A stretch of DNA of 64,000 bases from Halomonas sp. 7T (GTDB lineage Bacteria; Pseudomonadota; Gammaproteobacteria; Pseudomonadales; Halomonadaceae). The notes below the pieces were generated by a model, which was not told the origin of the DNA, made no database searches, and saw only the letters and a program-made list of their open reading frames with translations. The translations under genes and the position numbers were made by a program. Positions 62,121 to 64,000 of the stretch are shown here, one piece after another. Where the stretch lies: positions 2,170,001-2,234,000 of the forward strand of contig NZ_CP087112.1 in assembly GCF_025643255.1 (NCBI RefSeq), written 5' to 3'. The first letter of the stretch is position 1, and each line of letters starts with the position of its first letter.

Positions 62121-62796
62121 GCGCTCCATTGTCTAGCGGCTGCCCCCAGGTATCGCTATGCACTAGCTCATTTAACGGCAGCCGGGAGCGCCAGCCGCTG
62201 GCCTCCAGTTCCGGCTGATCTAAAAACTCACTCACATACCCCAGGCAAAGGTACGCTAAAGGATAAACATGTTCAGGCAGGCTCAACGCCACACTCAACT
62301 GCTGCTGATCGAGAATACTCACCCAACCGACGCCAATGCCCTCTGCTCTTGCCGCCAGCCAGAGGTTTTGCACGGCTAAACACGTGCTGAAAAGATCAGT
62401 ATCGACAATGCTATTACGCCCCAACACGTGAGGGCCACCTCGGCTTCGGTCGCAGGTAATGCAAAGGTTAAGCGGGCTTTCCAAAATACCTTGCAGCTTT
62501 AGGCTACGGTAAAGCGCCTTGCGTTCGCCCTCATAATGCTCACTCGCCTTCTGGCTCTCCTGTTCAAACAGCGCTAAGACCAATGCTCTCACTTCAGGGC
62601 TTTCGATAACAATAAAGTCCCAAGGCTGCATAAATCCAACTGAAGGAGCATGGTGGGCCGCCTGCAAAAGACGCGCCAGCACATCGCTAGGAATGGGGTC
62701 AGGCAGGAACTGGGAACGTACGTCACGCCGCTCAAAAATCGCACGATAAAGACCATCGCGCTCAGCAGCGGAAAAAGAAGTATTAGAAGTAATCAT
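62092..62796 (-). CDS. bluB: 5,6-dimethylbenzimidazole synthase BluB
   Basis: 234 residues from ATG 62796; a longer ORF to 62865 lacks support. The nitroreductase fold with BluB features is clear: RRDVRSQFLPDPIP, AAHHAPSVGFMQPWDFI, EGERKALYRSLKLQGI, and LWLAARAEGIGVGWVSIL. BluB uses reduced FMN and oxygen to make the lower ligand of vitamin B12. There are no other cobalamin genes here. It converges with the CDP-alcohol phosphatidyltransferase gene. Confidence 0.92.
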   Translation of the reverse strand: MITSNTSFSAAERDGLYRAIFERRDVRSQFLPDPIPSDVLARLLQAAHHAPSVGFMQPWDFIVIESPEVRALVLALFEQESQKASEHYEGERKALYRSLKLQGILESPLNLCITCDRSRGGPHVLGRNSIVDTDLFSTCLAVQNLWLAARAEGIGVGWVSILDQQQLSVALSLPEHVYPLAYLCLGYVSEFLDQPELEASGWRSRLPLNELVHSDTWGQPLDNGALKAALRGRK

Positions 62797-62923
62797 TCGT
62801 TTAACAAGCCTTTGGCATCTCGATAAGCAAATGATACCGAACTCGCTAAGGGTGAAGGGCAACAATATCCTAACGTCACACGTGATTTTTATGCGCTAAC
62901 CTTTAGCGCTATCTTTTCAATAC

Positions 62924-62958
62924 AAAACGCCAAGGCTATTCAAATGCCTTGGCGTTTT
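62924..62958. terminator. Bidirectional-looking terminator between astB and bluB
   Basis: AAAACGCCAAGGC (62924-62936) and GCCTTGGCGTTTT (62946-62958) form a 13-bp perfect stem with a 9-base loop; A and T runs lie inside the stem ends, so it works from either side. It is about 22 bases past the astB stop. Confidence 0.85.
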
Positions 62959-62980
62959 GATTTATTGCTTAGCTTAATTT

Positions 62981-64000
62981 TTACCCCAACTGGAATGGAT
63001 ACACCGAGCCAATTTGCAGTAGCTGCGTCAGCTCATCCAGCGCGGTGAGCACTTCCGTCGCAAGCTGTGGGTCGGCGAGATCTTCACTGGTAAGGCAGTC
63101 GCGGTAGTGGCGGCTCACCCAGGCGGTAAGATCATCATAGAGCGCGTCGTTGAGCAGTACGCGTCCGGTAAGTGCGTCGCGCTCCGCTTCCGACAGTACC
63201 ACTCGCAGGCGTAGGCAGGCGGGGCCGCCGCCGTTACGCATGCTCTGCTTCACATCTTTAACGATGACTTCACCGATGGGGTTATTGCCCGCCAGGATGA
63301 AGTTTTGAATCGTGTGCCACACGGCTTCGCGCTCTTGGCACTCGCTGGGCACCACCAGAGTCATGGTGCCATCTGGGTTGGAGAGCAGCTGAGAGTTGAA
63401 CAGATACGATGCCACGGCATCTTCCATGCTCACTGCTTCCACCGGCACCCGCACGGGAATCAGCGGCGTGCTCATTTTGGCGCGCAGTTCGTCCAGCGTG
63501 CGCTCTTCATCGAGAAACGCCATTTCGTGATAGAGCAGCACCGGGCCGTTGCCGACGGCAATTACATCGTTGTGGAACACCCCGGCATCGATGGCTTCCG
63601 GGTGCTGCTGGGCGAACACGGTTTGTGCCTCGCTCAGCCCGTGCTGGCGAGCCACCGCTTGGCTGGCTTCCAGGGTTTGGCGGGCGGGGTAGCGCTTGGG
63701 TTCGCGCTCGCCGCTCCGCCCATCACCAAACGCCTGGCGACCATACACAAACAAGTGAACGCCGGGCTCGCCATACTCGCCGCACAGGCGGGTGTGGTTA
63801 GCTGCCCCTTCATCAGAAAAGGCGGGCGTGGCAGGTAGCACCGGGTGATGGGCGAAGTGCTGCTCATCACGGAACATCGCCTGCAGCACGCGGCCGGTGG
63901 TTTTCGGCTCCAGGTATCGGTGGAAGCTGGATTGTAGATTGGCGGGGGTAAAGTGCACCCGGCCATCGGGCGCATCGACGCTAGGCGTAATGGTGCCTGC
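62981..64000 (-). CDS. astB: N-succinylarginine dihydrolase AstB, 5'-truncated by window edge
   Basis: The frame is open to base 64000, so the first part of the protein (about 110 residues of the usual 447) lies outside. Visible signature stretches are [54 protein letters not shown], and the nucleophile Cys in [16 protein letters not shown]. It hydrolyses succinylarginine to succinylornithine, CO2 and ammonia in the AST arginine-degradation pathway. The rest of the ast operon presumably lies upstream, to the right of the window. Confidence 0.96.
   Translation of the reverse strand, partial: AGTITPSVDAPDGRVHFTPANLQSSFHRYLEPKTTGRVLQAMFRDEQHFAHHPVLPATPAFSDEGAANHTRLCGEYGEPGVHLFVYGRQAFGDGRSGEREPKRYPARQTLEASQAVARQHGLSEAQTVFAQQHPEAIDAGVFHNDVIAVGNGPVLLYHEMAFLDEERTLDELRAKMSTPLIPVRVPVEAVSMEDAVASYLFNSQLLSNPDGTMTLVVPSECQEREAVWHTIQNFILAGNNPIGEVIVKDVKQSMRNGGGPACLRLRVVLSEAERDALTGRVLLNDALYDDLTAWVSRHYRDCLTSEDLADPQLATEVLTALDELTQLLQIGSVYPFQLG

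Noticed and set aside
1..64000. Mobile elements, CRISPR arrays, prophage or rRNA genes
   Set aside because: I looked for transposase motifs, evenly spaced repeats, integrase genes and rRNA-like segments and found none.

Overview
The window is a chromosomal stretch from a Gram-negative gammaproteobacterium, most likely a halophile of the Halomonas/Vreelandella group. This is inferred from gene content: a sodium-type PomA/PomB stator, osmoregulated glucan genes (opgG, opgH), LpxL and LpxR-type outer-membrane genes, OsmC/Ohr peroxide defence, an arginine succinyltransferase gene (astB), a TRAP-type gluconate locus and a sigma-54 cyanate operon. Genes are dense. I saw no rRNA, tRNA, CRISPR array, prophage or insertion sequence. 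Both ends cut genes: an alpha/beta hydrolase on the left and astB on the right.

Positions 1-7.7 kb: hydrolase fragment, a YqiJ-like membrane protein, and a complete tripartite RND efflux operon (outer-membrane channel, adaptor, permease) whose promoter carries a palindrome in its spacer. Positions 7.8-13.8 kb: a cyanate-utilisation locus. A sigma-54 enhancer-binding regulator (cynF) is divergent from cynA-cynB-cynD-cynS. The gap between them holds three copies of an ACGA-N4-TCGT element and a -24/-12 promoter. Positions 13.9-23 kb: YqfO-like protein, two Nudix hydrolases, a 2OG-Fe(II) oxygenase, a FixL/FixJ-like two-component pair, an L,D-transpeptidase, a PRC-barrel protein, OsmC and PomAB. 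Positions 23-30 kb: EamA exporter, MOSC protein, then gntR, gntK and a TRAP transporter (dctM, dctQ, dctP) under a perfect GntR-type operator. Positions 29.8-34.8 kb: ohrR/ohr, YghU-type GST, YetF-like protein, LpxR-like deacylase and YaeQ.

Positions 35-41.8 kb hold a minus-strand acyl-CoA module: enoyl-CoA hydratase, 3-hydroxyacyl-CoA dehydrogenase, acyl-CoA ligase, a permease and a DmdC-type acyl-CoA dehydrogenase. Positions 41.9-46.3 kb: MFS transporter, methyltransferase, VOC protein, and LpxL between two related small membrane proteins. Positions 46.3-54.7 kb form an envelope-glycan region: manC and a membrane alkaline-phosphatase-superfamily protein diverge from an overlapping opgG-opgH-fkbM-creatininase set.

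Positions 53.9-62.1 kb are the most unusual part. They hold a GTP cyclohydrolase II with a degenerate N-terminal domain, a RibD reductase lacking the deaminase, a PTPS-fold protein without the usual Cys and His motif, an MDR dehydrogenase, a glycosyltransferase-methyltransferase fusion, a flippase-like membrane protein and a CDP-alcohol phosphatidyltransferase, with a creatininase-family amidohydrolase next door. I propose that this set makes and glycosylates or membrane-anchors a GTP-derived pyrimidine or pterin compound. That is inference from the gene set only. bluB and the start-truncated astB close the window.
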